NCBI RefSeq assembly: GCF_032583975.1
Contig: NZ_JAWHTF010000004.1
Direction: 5' to 3' (one strand)
From: Gilvirhabdus luticola
GTDB taxonomy: Bacteria > Bacteroidota > Bacteroidia > Flavobacteriales > Flavobacteriaceae
DNA: 64,000 bases
In this document: positions 36,027-43,915 of the stretch, piece by piece
Layout of the letters: every line of letters starts with the position of its first letter
How positions within the stretch are numbered: the first letter of the stretch is position 1
The notes under the pieces: model-generated
What the model was told of the DNA's origin: nothing
The model's input: the letters and a program-made list of their open reading frames with translations, nothing else
The model's database searches: none
Position numbers and translations under genes: made by a program

Positions 36027-36400
36027 TAAAACTTATCATACATAACTATAGCGTTATTATAGCTTGTATGTTTCATAATATCATTCGTGCTACTTGATAC
36101 TTTCATTACAGAGATATTATGTCTTAAATCCAACCTTTTAAGATCATTTCCTCTGCAATTTAAATAAATGAGTGATGAAAATTCTTCTATTCCTGTTAAG
36201 TCCCTAATACCCTGATTTGATACATCAAGTGAAATAACAGATTGCACATCAGATTTTAAAACCAAACCATTTACTTCTTCATCACTATCAATACCCAAAT
36301 CGATAAGTGCTTTTTCAAAATTCTCATCAGGGATTCTCACATTTTGAGAAAGGCATATATTGCCAATAAAGACAAATATCAGTAATAATACATATTTCAT
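36023..36400 (-). CDS. Short exported protein with one leucine-rich-repeat segment (truncated LRR paralogue)
   Basis: A 125-residue protein with a signal peptide (hydrophobic run to about residue 18, ending LSQ). Residues 22-105 align with the N-terminus of the adjacent larger leucine-rich-repeat protein: IPDENFEKALIDLGIDSD against ISDPIFEQALIDLTIDTN, and the following LDVSNQGIRDLTGIEEFSSL against LDVGGLGITNLSGIEAFTSL. It then stops after about two repeats and has no type IX sorting domain. It is either a degraded duplicate or a small secreted protein in its own right. It lies 80 bases downstream of the larger gene. Confidence 0.7.
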   Translation of the reverse strand: MKYVLLLIFVFIGNICLSQNVRIPDENFEKALIDLGIDSDEEVNGLVLKSDVQSVISLDVSNQGIRDLTGIEEFSSLIYLNCRGNDLKRLDLRHNISVMKVSSSTNDIMKHTSYNNAIVMYDKFY

Positions 36401-36480
36401 AATTGTTGAGTGTTAGTTAGACACCCTTAATATACAAAATATGTTAATAGAACGTTAAATTATGAAGTTTATTTTTTCAA

Positions 36481-38052
36481 CTAGTTCTTAACCAACTTTT
36501 TAGAGAAGCTACCTAAATCATTTTTAAAATTCAATAAATATATACCATTCGAGACAGTTGAAACATCCAATGTATTCAAACCTTGTTTAAATGTACCTTC
36601 TAATATCTGTTGCCCTTGAAGACTAATAAGCTTGTAATCTGCATCAATCATCATGTTAATTTCAAAAACATCTTTTGTTGGGTTTGGATAAATTGATATA
36701 CTAGACAAGTTAAATTTATCTGTACTTAATGGCGGACACGTAACCATATAATCGGTCCAGTTATCTATCGTCCAACCTCCATAAGTCTCCGCTAATGCTG
36801 GATTATCTACTTCAATACATGCAAGTAAAGGGCTTTGTTGGGAATTCATAGTAGGCATATTGTGATTGTTACCATTCTTTAAGTTTAGGCTTGTTAAATT
36901 ATCACTTTGATTACACCAGAAATATAATAAGTTGTCCAACATACTTACATCTATGCTTGTAAAATTTCCATTTGCAATGTCCAGTGTTAAAAGCCCAGTA
37001 TTGCTTGTAAAATCTAAATCAGACAAACCAGTCGAATACGCCCAAAGTGTTTCTAGAGCTGTTGTTGGTGGAAGCATTAAATTAGTTAGCGAATAACAAT
37101 AATAAACATCAAGATAATTAAGGTTCATTAAACTACTGGCATCTAAAGTACTTATATCTGTAGTATCACAATCTACATAAGTAAGTGAATTGGTAGGTGG
37201 TAAAAGAAGGGTAGTCATATTAGGATTATTAAAACATCGCAAATTTTGTAAACCTGTTAATCCACTTGCGTCTAATGAAGGTAAATCATTAGCTTGACAT
37301 CTTAAATTAGTAAGAGTAACCGTTGTTGGCAAAGAAAGTGATGTCATATCATTTAAGTAGCAATAAAGCGTTTGTAATAAAACGTTTTGCTCAACATCTA
37401 GCACATCAATATTATTATCTTGGCACCACAAACGCCAAAGAGCCAAGTTATTGCTCACATCTAAAGTCATTAAATTATTATTGTAACAATCTAAAATTTC
37501 TAAATTAGGGTTTTGGCTTACATCTAATGAATTTAAACCGTTATTTTGGCAATACAAATACTGTAAGTTTGGACTATCTGAAACATCTAAACTCCCAAGA
37601 GTTGGATTATTATAGGATCTTAAAAACGTTAGATTGCTATAAGGAGTTAAATCTATGCTAGTTAGAAAATTGTTGTAAAATTCTAGCTGTTCTAAAGTGT
37701 TTGAATTAGGCAATAATAAACTTGTAAGTGAATTATAATAACAGTAAACATGAGTAAGATTAGTATTACTTCTTAAATCCAACATAACAATATTATTATT
37801 ATCACAACTTAAAGTTTGTAAAGAAGTAAAAGCTTCTATTCCAGATAAATTAGTAATTCCTAATCCGCCTACATCTAAAGAAGTAACTATACTAGCATCT
37901 GAATTTAAGATATTTCCATTCAAACCATTTGTGTCAATTGTTAGATCAATTAAAGCTTGTTCAAAAATCGGATCTGAAATAGGCGTAGTTTGTGAATACA
38001 AAATATTTAAGCTAAAAGCTAATAGTAAAATAAAAAGTAATTTTGTTTTCAT
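36481..38052 (-). CDS. Secreted leucine-rich-repeat protein with type IX sorting domain
   Basis: A 523-residue exported protein. A signal peptide ends near residue 20 (ILYSQ). From about residue 50 to 430 it consists of short leucine-rich repeats of 20-23 residues rich in the pattern L.CxxNxLxxLDV, of the bacterial TpLRR/internalin-like type. A C-terminal domain of about 80 residues starts at ISIYPNPTKDVFEINM and ends with FSKKLVKN, a type A sorting domain of the type IX secretion system found only in Bacteroidota. The protein should be exported to or through the outer membrane. A role in adhesion or carbohydrate binding is possible. The ligand is not known. Confidence 0.9.
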   Translation of the reverse strand: MKTKLLFILLLAFSLNILYSQTTPISDPIFEQALIDLTIDTNGLNGNILNSDASIVTSLDVGGLGITNLSGIEAFTSLQTLSCDNNNIVMLDLRSNTNLTHVYCYYNSLTSLLLPNSNTLEQLEFYNNFLTSIDLTPYSNLTFLRSYNNPTLGSLDVSDSPNLQYLYCQNNGLNSLDVSQNPNLEILDCYNNNLMTLDVSNNLALWRLWCQDNNIDVLDVEQNVLLQTLYCYLNDMTSLSLPTTVTLTNLRCQANDLPSLDASGLTGLQNLRCFNNPNMTTLLLPPTNSLTYVDCDTTDISTLDASSLMNLNYLDVYYCYSLTNLMLPPTTALETLWAYSTGLSDLDFTSNTGLLTLDIANGNFTSIDVSMLDNLLYFWCNQSDNLTSLNLKNGNNHNMPTMNSQQSPLLACIEVDNPALAETYGGWTIDNWTDYMVTCPPLSTDKFNLSSISIYPNPTKDVFEINMMIDADYKLISLQGQQILEGTFKQGLNTLDVSTVSNGIYLLNFKNDLGSFSKKLVKN

Positions 38053-38210
38053 TGATTGATTATTTAAGATTTAAAAAACAACACAACACAAGACGATCAT
38101 CACATAAAATTGTGTGAACATGGAAACTTTTGGGACTGCAAATATGTGCTACAAAACTGTCAGTTCTTGTAAGAGAAAACCTAAAGTAATAAATATTAAG
38201 GTTTTATGCA

Positions 38211-38242
38211 AAAAAAAGCGAAACGATTGGTTCGCTTTTTTT
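38211..38242 (-). terminator. Rho-independent terminator downstream of lpdA
   Basis: A hairpin with 12-base arms, AAAAAAAGCGAA and TTCGCTTTTTTT, around an 8-base loop (38223-38230). The arms start and end in A and T runs, so it can terminate in either direction. It is 24 bases after the lpdA stop on the minus strand and upstream of the leucine-rich-repeat gene, which it would insulate from lpdA transcription. Confidence 0.85.
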
Positions 38243-38265
38243 TTAATTTTCTTTAAACTTCTTAA

Positions 38266-39666
38266 TTATACATGCAATGCTCTATCTTCTGTTGCTGCCA
38301 ATGCAGCTTCTTTAATAGCTTCTGTAAAGGTTGGATGAGCATGAGACATACGTGATACATCTTCTGCAGATGCCCTGTATTCCATTGCTACTACAGCTTC
38401 AGCAATCATATCGGCTGCACGAGCTCCTATCATATGTACGCCAAGTATTTCATCTGTTGTTTTATCGGCTAGGATTTTTACAAAACCATCCAAATCCATA
38501 CTGGCTCTGCTTCTTCCTAATGCACGCATCGGGAATTGTCCAGTTTTATACTCTACTCCTGCTTCTTTTAATTCTTCTTCTGTTTTACCAACAGCAGCAA
38601 CTTCAGGCCATGTGTAAACTACGCCTGGAATTAAATTATAATCTATATGCGGTTTTTGTCCAGCTAAAGTTTCGGCAACAAAAACACCTTCTTCTTCGGC
38701 TTTATGTGCTAACATTGCACCTTTTACAACATCACCTATTGCATAAATATTTGAAGCACTTGTTTGCAAATGTTCGTTTACTTCTACTTGTTCTTTGTCA
38801 TTTAATTTAACTCCTGCGGCTTCAGCATTTAAACCATATGTATATGGACGACGACCAACTGAAACCAAGCAATAATCACCTTTAAACTCTACTTCTTCGC
38901 CTTTTTTGTTATCTGCTTTAACAATAACCTCATCACCTTTTCGCTCTACAGATTTTACTTTATGAGACGCGTTTATTGAGAATTTTTGCTTCTTTAAAAC
39001 TTTGTTCAGCTCTTTAGATAAGCCTGAATCCATAGTTGGTATAATCCTATCCATAAACTCTACCACGGTAACATCGGCTCCTAAACGCTTGTAGACTTGT
39101 CCTAATTCTAAACCTATAACACCACCACCAATAACTATTAAATGTTTTGGTATTTCTTTAAGTTTTAGAGCTTCTGTAGACGTGATGACTCGCTCTTTAT
39201 CCAACTTAATAAACGGTAAATTCGATGGTTTACTTCCTGTTGCTATAATGGTGTTTTTTGCTTCTATTTCTTCTTCCTTTTCACCTTTAATTACAATGTG
39301 AGTAGCATCTTTAAAAGAGCCTAATCCATGATAAACATCAATCTTATTTTTTTTCATCAAGAAATCAATACCTCCTGTAGTTTGATCTACAACTGCCTGT
39401 TTTCTAGCGATCATTTTTTCCAAATTCACTTTAATGTCACCTGGAATTTCAATACCATGTTCTTCGAAATGCTTTACAGCATCTTCGTAATGATGTGAAG
39501 AATCTAAAAGTGCTTTACTTGGAATACAGCCAACATTTAAACAAGTACCTCCTAGTGTTGCATATTTTTCAATAATTGCGGTTTTCATTCCTAGTTGGGC
39601 GCATCGAATAGCTGCCACATAACCTCCAGGTCCAGAGCCAATAATGGCTACATCGTATGAATTCAT
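38266..39666 (-). CDS. lpdA: Dihydrolipoyl dehydrogenase (E3)
   Basis: A 466-residue flavoprotein, the E3 subunit that reoxidises dihydrolipoyl groups of the pyruvate, 2-oxoglutarate and branched-chain dehydrogenase complexes and of the glycine cleavage system. It has the FAD motif GSGPGG near residue 11, the redox disulfide GGTCLNVGCIPSKALL with Cys42 and Cys47, the NAD motif VIGGGVIGLELGQVY near residue 180, the second FAD motif IYAIGDVVKGAMLAHKAEEEG, and the C-terminal HAHPTFTEA interface His-Glu. The start at 39666 is chosen over an in-frame ATG at 39702, which lies within the promoter -7 element. A terminator follows. Confidence 0.96.
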   Translation of the reverse strand: MNSYDVAIIGSGPGGYVAAIRCAQLGMKTAIIEKYATLGGTCLNVGCIPSKALLDSSHHYEDAVKHFEEHGIEIPGDIKVNLEKMIARKQAVVDQTTGGIDFLMKKNKIDVYHGLGSFKDATHIVIKGEKEEEIEAKNTIIATGSKPSNLPFIKLDKERVITSTEALKLKEIPKHLIVIGGGVIGLELGQVYKRLGADVTVVEFMDRIIPTMDSGLSKELNKVLKKQKFSINASHKVKSVERKGDEVIVKADNKKGEEVEFKGDYCLVSVGRRPYTYGLNAEAAGVKLNDKEQVEVNEHLQTSASNIYAIGDVVKGAMLAHKAEEEGVFVAETLAGQKPHIDYNLIPGVVYTWPEVAAVGKTEEELKEAGVEYKTGQFPMRALGRSRASMDLDGFVKILADKTTDEILGVHMIGARAADMIAEAVVAMEYRASAEDVSRMSHAHPTFTEAIKEAALAATEDRALHV

Positions 39667-39701
39667 ATAAGATTTTTTTGTAGTTCTTTTAAAATCGAAC
39701 A

Positions 39702-39731
39702 CAAAAATACAAATGTTTTATGGGAAGGCAA
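39702..39731 (-). promoter_or_regulatory. lpdA promoter (Bacteroidota type)
   Basis: On the minus strand, TTG at 39731-39729 is followed after 19 bases by TATTTTTG (39709-39702), a full match to the Bacteroidota -33/-7 consensus TTG-N19-TAnnTTTG. Transcription should begin near 39695, leaving a leader of about 28 bases before the ATG at 39666. This position also argues against translation from 39702. Confidence 0.8.
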
Positions 39732-39746
39732 TAAAAAAATGACGAC

Positions 39747-40250
39747 TTAATATAACGCAATTTTTGATTCCTTTAAGCCAAGAGTTAATAAATATTCCTT
39801 GACTTCTAGTGACTCGTTTCCTCCTCTTTCGGCATGATGTAATAATGTAAAACCATGTGGTCCTTTTGAGTGAAGAATACTCGGCGAAAAATCTAACATA
39901 GGTTTAATAATGTCCATTCTTCCAAATAAAGCGGCAGTAAAAATATTAGCCTGTGCGCCTTGGTCTAAAAAGTACTGCACAAGTTCTTTGTTTCCAACAT
40001 GACTTGCTGCACCCAGTCCAGTTTCAAAATCTCCATGTTTCCAGTCATGTGCTGCATTTAACAGTGTTGGATGTTCTGCTAATAATTCCTTGACGCGATC
40101 TGGATTACTATGGGATTTACCAACAAACTCTTGAACCAGTGCTTTATCCAATTGAGGATCTTCTTGAATTTTGTTAAAAGAATATAGCGGAACTGTTGGT
40201 ATTAATAAAGAACCGATACCAATTGTTTTGATAAACTGATTACGTTTCAT
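39747..40250 (-). CDS. Ankyrin-repeat protein
   Basis: A 167-residue protein with a signal-like N-terminus (MKRNQFIKTIGIGSLLIPTV) and about three ankyrin repeats from residue 55 onwards, seen as LNAAHDWKHGDFETGLGAAS, ELVQYFLDQGAQANIFTAA, DIIKPMLDFSP and GFTLLHHAERGGNES. Ankyrin repeats bind other proteins. The partner is not suggested by the neighbours. It lies 80 bases upstream of lpdA on the same strand and is preceded by a 76-base gap. Confidence 0.82.
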   Translation of the reverse strand: MKRNQFIKTIGIGSLLIPTVPLYSFNKIQEDPQLDKALVQEFVGKSHSNPDRVKELLAEHPTLLNAAHDWKHGDFETGLGAASHVGNKELVQYFLDQGAQANIFTAALFGRMDIIKPMLDFSPSILHSKGPHGFTLLHHAERGGNESLEVKEYLLTLGLKESKIALY

Positions 40251-40326
40251 AATGGATTAATTTTGAAAAAAGGTAAAGCGCAAATTTGAAATAACCTTAT
40301 GGTTTAACATTGCTTTATGTTAAACT

Positions 40327-40956
40327 TTATGATGGAAAACCAAGCATGTCGCCCATACCAACAGTAAACAACCAACAGCCGTATATGACATGCTCTATAG
40401 ACACCAATAAAGTTGATTTTGATTGATTATAGGTTAAAGCAAAAAGCAATCCTCCAATAAAAGTAAGAATAATGACCAATGTGTTTTTAAAGAATATATG
40501 ACCTAATGAAAAAACAATGGCATTAATAAATATGAACAGGTTTGAGCTAGAAAATAATTTTTGATAACGTTCAAAAAAGAAGGTTCTATAAATAAGTTCT
40601 TGAGGGTAAACAGAAAGAAAAGTATAAATAAAAAGAATGATTATCCATAATTTGGGCTTATTGACAACAACTGAAAAAAGATTTGACCTATCAAAAAACA
40701 ACACATATAAAAAGGTTAATACGGCTATACCAATAAACTTGAACAATGTCGTTTTCCAAAATTGCTTCCAATTTAAATTTGGATTAATTTTGAATGCTTT
40801 TTTCTCTATCCTTAATAGAACAAAAACGATATATATAAAACCTACCAATCCAATACCAACTTTTATTTTCCAATCAAAATTAAGGGCAAAGCTTGCAGGC
40901 ACTATGACAAAAGCAATAAAAAACTCGATCAATTTATAGGAGACAGATTTCATCAT
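40327..40956 (-). CDS. CPBP-like intramembrane protease family protein with an altered EExxxR motif
   Basis: A 209-residue membrane protein with six to seven predicted helices, resembling the CAAX-protease/bacteriocin-processing (CPBP) family. The first catalytic block, usually EExxxR, reads QELIYR (within YPQELIYRTFFFERY), so the first Glu is Gln. The second block FSLGH, with the conserved FxxxH, is present (AIVFSLGHIFFKN). The third block is SIEHVIYGCWLF. Whether this protein is proteolytically active is uncertain. Its start overlaps the lrp-like gene stop by 4 bases (ATGA), so the two are co-transcribed. Confidence 0.75.
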   Translation of the reverse strand: MMKSVSYKLIEFFIAFVIVPASFALNFDWKIKVGIGLVGFIYIVFVLLRIEKKAFKINPNLNWKQFWKTTLFKFIGIAVLTFLYVLFFDRSNLFSVVVNKPKLWIIILFIYTFLSVYPQELIYRTFFFERYQKLFSSSNLFIFINAIVFSLGHIFFKNTLVIILTFIGGLLFALTYNQSKSTLLVSIEHVIYGCWLFTVGMGDMLGFPS

Positions 40957-41414
40957 TCAATAGTAATTCCTGTTGTATGTTTTACTTCATTTATTACAAA
41001 CATACTATGTGTACTTCCAATATGGTCAATATTCGTTAATTTTTTTACCATGAATTCTCTAAAGGCTTCCATATCTGTAACCAAAACTTTCAGCAAATAA
41101 TCATAATCTCCACTAATATGATAACATTCTAAAACTTCATCTAGTTTGGCAACTTCCCTTTCAAATTTCATGACGTAGTCTTGTGAATGTTGCACCAGCT
41201 TAATATGGCAAAAGACCACAAATGATTTATTAATCTTTTCTTTTTTAACCAATGCCACATAGCGATCAATCACCGCTTCACGTTCTAATTTCCTTATGCG
41301 TTCATAAACTGCCGTTACAGACAGATTCAATTTATTTGAAAGCTCTTTATTGGTTTGCTTACAGTCCTGTTGAAGTAATTCTAGTAATTTTTTATCGGTT
41401 GTATCAAAAGCCAT
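40953..41414 (-). CDS. Lrp/AsnC-family transcriptional regulator
   Basis: A 153-residue regulator with an N-terminal winged helix-turn-helix (DTTDKKLLELLQQD, then LSNKLNLSVTAVYERIRKLE near residues 25-44) and a C-terminal AsnC/RAM ligand-binding domain with HISGDYDYLLKVLV near residue 98. Such proteins often control genes of amino-acid metabolism in answer to an amino acid. It is divergent from the gamma-lyase-like gene across a 158-base gap holding two 17-base direct repeats, and is a strong candidate for regulating that gene, by analogy with other Lrp-type pairs. Methionine or a related thiol amino acid would be an obvious ligand. Confidence 0.92.
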   Translation of the reverse strand: MAFDTTDKKLLELLQQDCKQTNKELSNKLNLSVTAVYERIRKLEREAVIDRYVALVKKEKINKSFVVFCHIKLVQHSQDYVMKFEREVAKLDEVLECYHISGDYDYLLKVLVTDMEAFREFMVKKLTNIDHIGSTHSMFVINEVKHTTGITIE

Positions 41415-41489
41415 AATGAAAAATATTCTGAAACATTAAATATATTTTAATATATAAAATAAATATAACTATAATATTATAAAATAATA

Positions 41490-41537
41490 GATTTATTTTC
41501 TAAATAATTAATTATCTATTGATTTATTGTCTAAATA
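41490..41537. promoter_or_regulatory. Two 17-base direct repeats between the Lrp-like gene and the gamma-lyase-like gene
   Basis: GATTTATTTTCTAAATA at 41490-41506 recurs with one change as GATTTATTGTCTAAATA at 41521-41537. The copies are 31 bases apart, close to three helical turns, so they lie on the same face of the DNA. This is the pattern expected for cooperative binding of an Lrp-type octamer or tetramer. They lie 36-83 bases upstream of the ATG at 41573. Confidence 0.5.
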
Positions 41538-41572
41538 TATCGTATTTTGTAATATCAAATAAATCTCAAACT

Positions 41573-42793
41573 ATGGCTTTTAAACCAGCAAACAACATTC
41601 AAGACTTACAATATTTTGGAGAATTTGGCGGCGTAAATCCTTCCATTTCAGATTCATCAACCTATACCTTTCTTTCGGCAAAAACTATGTTTGACACTTT
41701 TGAAGGCAATGCAGATGGTTGTTATTTGTATTCACGTCACTCGTCACCTTCAAACCTATATTTAGGTGAAGCTTTAGCCGCAATGGAAGGCACAGAAACA
41801 GCAAATGTAACTGCTTCTGGTATGGGAGCAATCACAGCCGTTTTACTACAGCTTTGCGGTGCTGGAGATCATGTGATTTCTAGTCGAACAATTTACGGAG
41901 GCACATACGCCTTCTTGAAAAATTTCACGCCAAGGTTTAATATCGAAACCTCATTTGTAGATATTACAAATTTAGATCTCGTTGAAACTTCAATTACCAA
42001 AAACACAAAAGTAATTTTTTGTGAATCTGTTAGCAATCCGCTTTTAGAAGTTGCAGATATTAAAGGCCTGACCAGAATAGCAAAAGAACATAATCTCAAA
42101 CTTGTGGTAGATAATACCTTTTCTCCTTTGAGTATATCTCCTGCAAAATTGGGAGCAGACATTGTAGTACATAGCCTTACAAAATTTATTAATGGAGCTT
42201 CAGATACCGTTGCTGGTGTAATATGTGGTACACAAGAATTTATAAATGATCTACGAAATGTAAACGATGGTGCTTGTATGTTATTAGGCTCCACAATGGA
42301 TAGTTTTCGTTCTGCTTCAGTATTGAAAAACTTAAGAACATTGCATGTAAGAATGCAGCAACATAGCAAAAATGCCTTATATCTGGCAGTAAAATTTGAA
42401 GCTGATGGATTGAAAACAGTTTATCCTGGTTTAAAATCTCATCCTTCACACCAACTTTTTAAAAGTATGATGAACCACCAATATGGCTTTGGAGGCATGC
42501 TAACTATTGACGTTGGCTCAATTGAAAAAGCAAACCAATTGATGGAACTCATGCAAAATGAAAACCTAGGCTATTTAGCTGTAAGTTTAGGTTTTTATAA
42601 AACCTTATTTTCAGCACCAGGCACATCAACGTCTTCCGAAATTCCTGAAGAAGAACAAGAGCAAATGGGATTGAGTGATGGGTTAATTCGTTTTTCTGTT
42701 GGTTTGGATGCCGATATAGAGCGTACCTACCAAATGATGTGCAGATGCATGGAAAAACTTAATGTTTTTGAAAAAGAAGTTCCGTCAATTTAA
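41573..42793 (+). CDS. Cys/Met metabolism PLP enzyme, methionine gamma-lyase-like
   Basis: A 406-residue PLP-dependent enzyme of the cystathionine gamma-lyase/methionine gamma-lyase superfamily. It has the ASGMGAITAVLLQLCGAGD block near residue 83, DNTFSPLSISPAKLGADIVVH near residue 180 and the PLP-lysine motif HSLTKFINGASD near residue 200 (Lys about 204). The DGLIRFSVGLD block near the end is the signature that also occurs in CGL and MGL. Reaction possibilities are methionine gamma-lyase or an O-acyl-homoserine sulfhydrylase. The Lrp-type regulator next door favours a catabolic lyase. The start at 41573 is preferred over 41519, because the earlier 18 residues do not resemble the family. Confidence 0.85.
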   Translation: MAFKPANNIQDLQYFGEFGGVNPSISDSSTYTFLSAKTMFDTFEGNADGCYLYSRHSSPSNLYLGEALAAMEGTETANVTASGMGAITAVLLQLCGAGDHVISSRTIYGGTYAFLKNFTPRFNIETSFVDITNLDLVETSITKNTKVIFCESVSNPLLEVADIKGLTRIAKEHNLKLVVDNTFSPLSISPAKLGADIVVHSLTKFINGASDTVAGVICGTQEFINDLRNVNDGACMLLGSTMDSFRSASVLKNLRTLHVRMQQHSKNALYLAVKFEADGLKTVYPGLKSHPSHQLFKSMMNHQYGFGGMLTIDVGSIEKANQLMELMQNENLGYLAVSLGFYKTLFSAPGTSTSSEIPEEEQEQMGLSDGLIRFSVGLDADIERTYQMMCRCMEKLNVFEKEVPSI

Positions 42794-42807
42794 GTTTGAA
42801 GAAATAT

Positions 42808-43833
42808 TTAATCTTTTCCTTTTAATCTTTCCCATAATGAAGAAAGTACTTTTGAAGGATCTTCTTCATTGCGTTCAAAAGGTTTCATATTCAACCTATC
42901 TCCTTCTTCATAAAGCATAAAGCTAAAGACCGAAGAGTTTGGATTATTGGAGTCAGCTAATGGATAACGTAAATCGTTATATCTATACAAATTATCTCCA
43001 ATTTTATAAACACTAAAATAATTATTGCTAAACCAAGACAATCTTTGAATATCCTCAAACTCATTTTCATTCAAATCACTCACTTTAGGAATTTCAAACC
43101 AATCTGAAAAATAAGCGCTATTATCTAATAAAGAATAATATGCTATATGATAATTGTCTGCACCTTCAGCAATACCATACCACAACACATTATTAAAAAT
43201 TGTTGGTTGTGCATAAAATCTTTGATATTCAATATGTTTAGTTTTTAAAGATCTTTTAAAAACCGAATCTATATACAACTTATTTCCTAATGTAAACATC
43301 ATATATGCTGAACTTATGCCCAACCCTAAATTTAAGCATAGTTTTCTATTTTTTGAATTTCGTTTAAAAAACATCATGACGATTAAGCACAACAAAAAAG
43401 GAATTGTGTAGACTGGATCAACTACTGCAATGTTATTCAAGGCGACTCTATAATTGGTAAAAGGCGAAAATAGTTGTGTACCATAAGGTGTAAAACAATC
43501 GAGAATAGGGTGTGTAAACAATGATAAAAAGAAAAGCCAAATCCAATCTTTTAAGGTTGTTGTATTTTTCCTTTTTCCTGAATTATACAATCTGAACACA
43601 ATCCAACCAAACAAAAAGGCTCCCAATACTGAAAAGAGAATAGAGTGCATAAAGCCTCTGTGGAATAGCATAATATCTATTTCATTATTGTACAACCAAC
43701 TTCCAACGAAGACATCTAAATCTGGAATGGTGCCACCTATTGCACCAAAAAGCATAGCTTTATTACCAATTTTTTTTCCTAAAGCGGCTTCGCCACATGC
43801 GGCTCCCAACACGATTTGAGTAATAGAATCCAT
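42808..43833 (-). CDS. YdjM-like membrane-bound metal-dependent hydrolase family protein
   Basis: A 341-residue protein of the DUF457/YdjM family. The N-terminal half has several membrane segments and the family marks SITQIVLGAACGEAALG, FGAIGGTIPDLDVF near residue 28, FHRGFMHSILFSV near residue 57 and THPILDCFTPYGTQLF near residue 111, which carry the His and Asp residues thought to bind metal. The C-terminal 140 residues are soluble. YdjM of Escherichia coli is a LexA-regulated membrane protein. The biochemical activity of this family is not well defined. It is convergent with the gamma-lyase-like gene (14-base gap). Confidence 0.85.
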   Translation of the reverse strand: MDSITQIVLGAACGEAALGKKIGNKAMLFGAIGGTIPDLDVFVGSWLYNNEIDIMLFHRGFMHSILFSVLGAFLFGWIVFRLYNSGKRKNTTTLKDWIWLFFLSLFTHPILDCFTPYGTQLFSPFTNYRVALNNIAVVDPVYTIPFLLCLIVMMFFKRNSKNRKLCLNLGLGISSAYMMFTLGNKLYIDSVFKRSLKTKHIEYQRFYAQPTIFNNVLWYGIAEGADNYHIAYYSLLDNSAYFSDWFEIPKVSDLNENEFEDIQRLSWFSNNYFSVYKIGDNLYRYNDLRYPLADSNNPNSSVFSFMLYEEGDRLNMKPFERNEEDPSKVLSSLWERLKGKD

Positions 43834-43915
43834 AAAAGGTTTGTTAGACTACATAGTTCTTTCGATTTGCAAAGGTCTATACAAAATTGTAACATTACAA
43901 CTCAATTAACACAAT

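Noticed and set aside
38331..38810. 159-residue plus-strand reading frame inside lpdA
   Set aside because: It is antisense to a well-conserved enzyme, rich in Leu and Gln from reverse translation, and has no motif.
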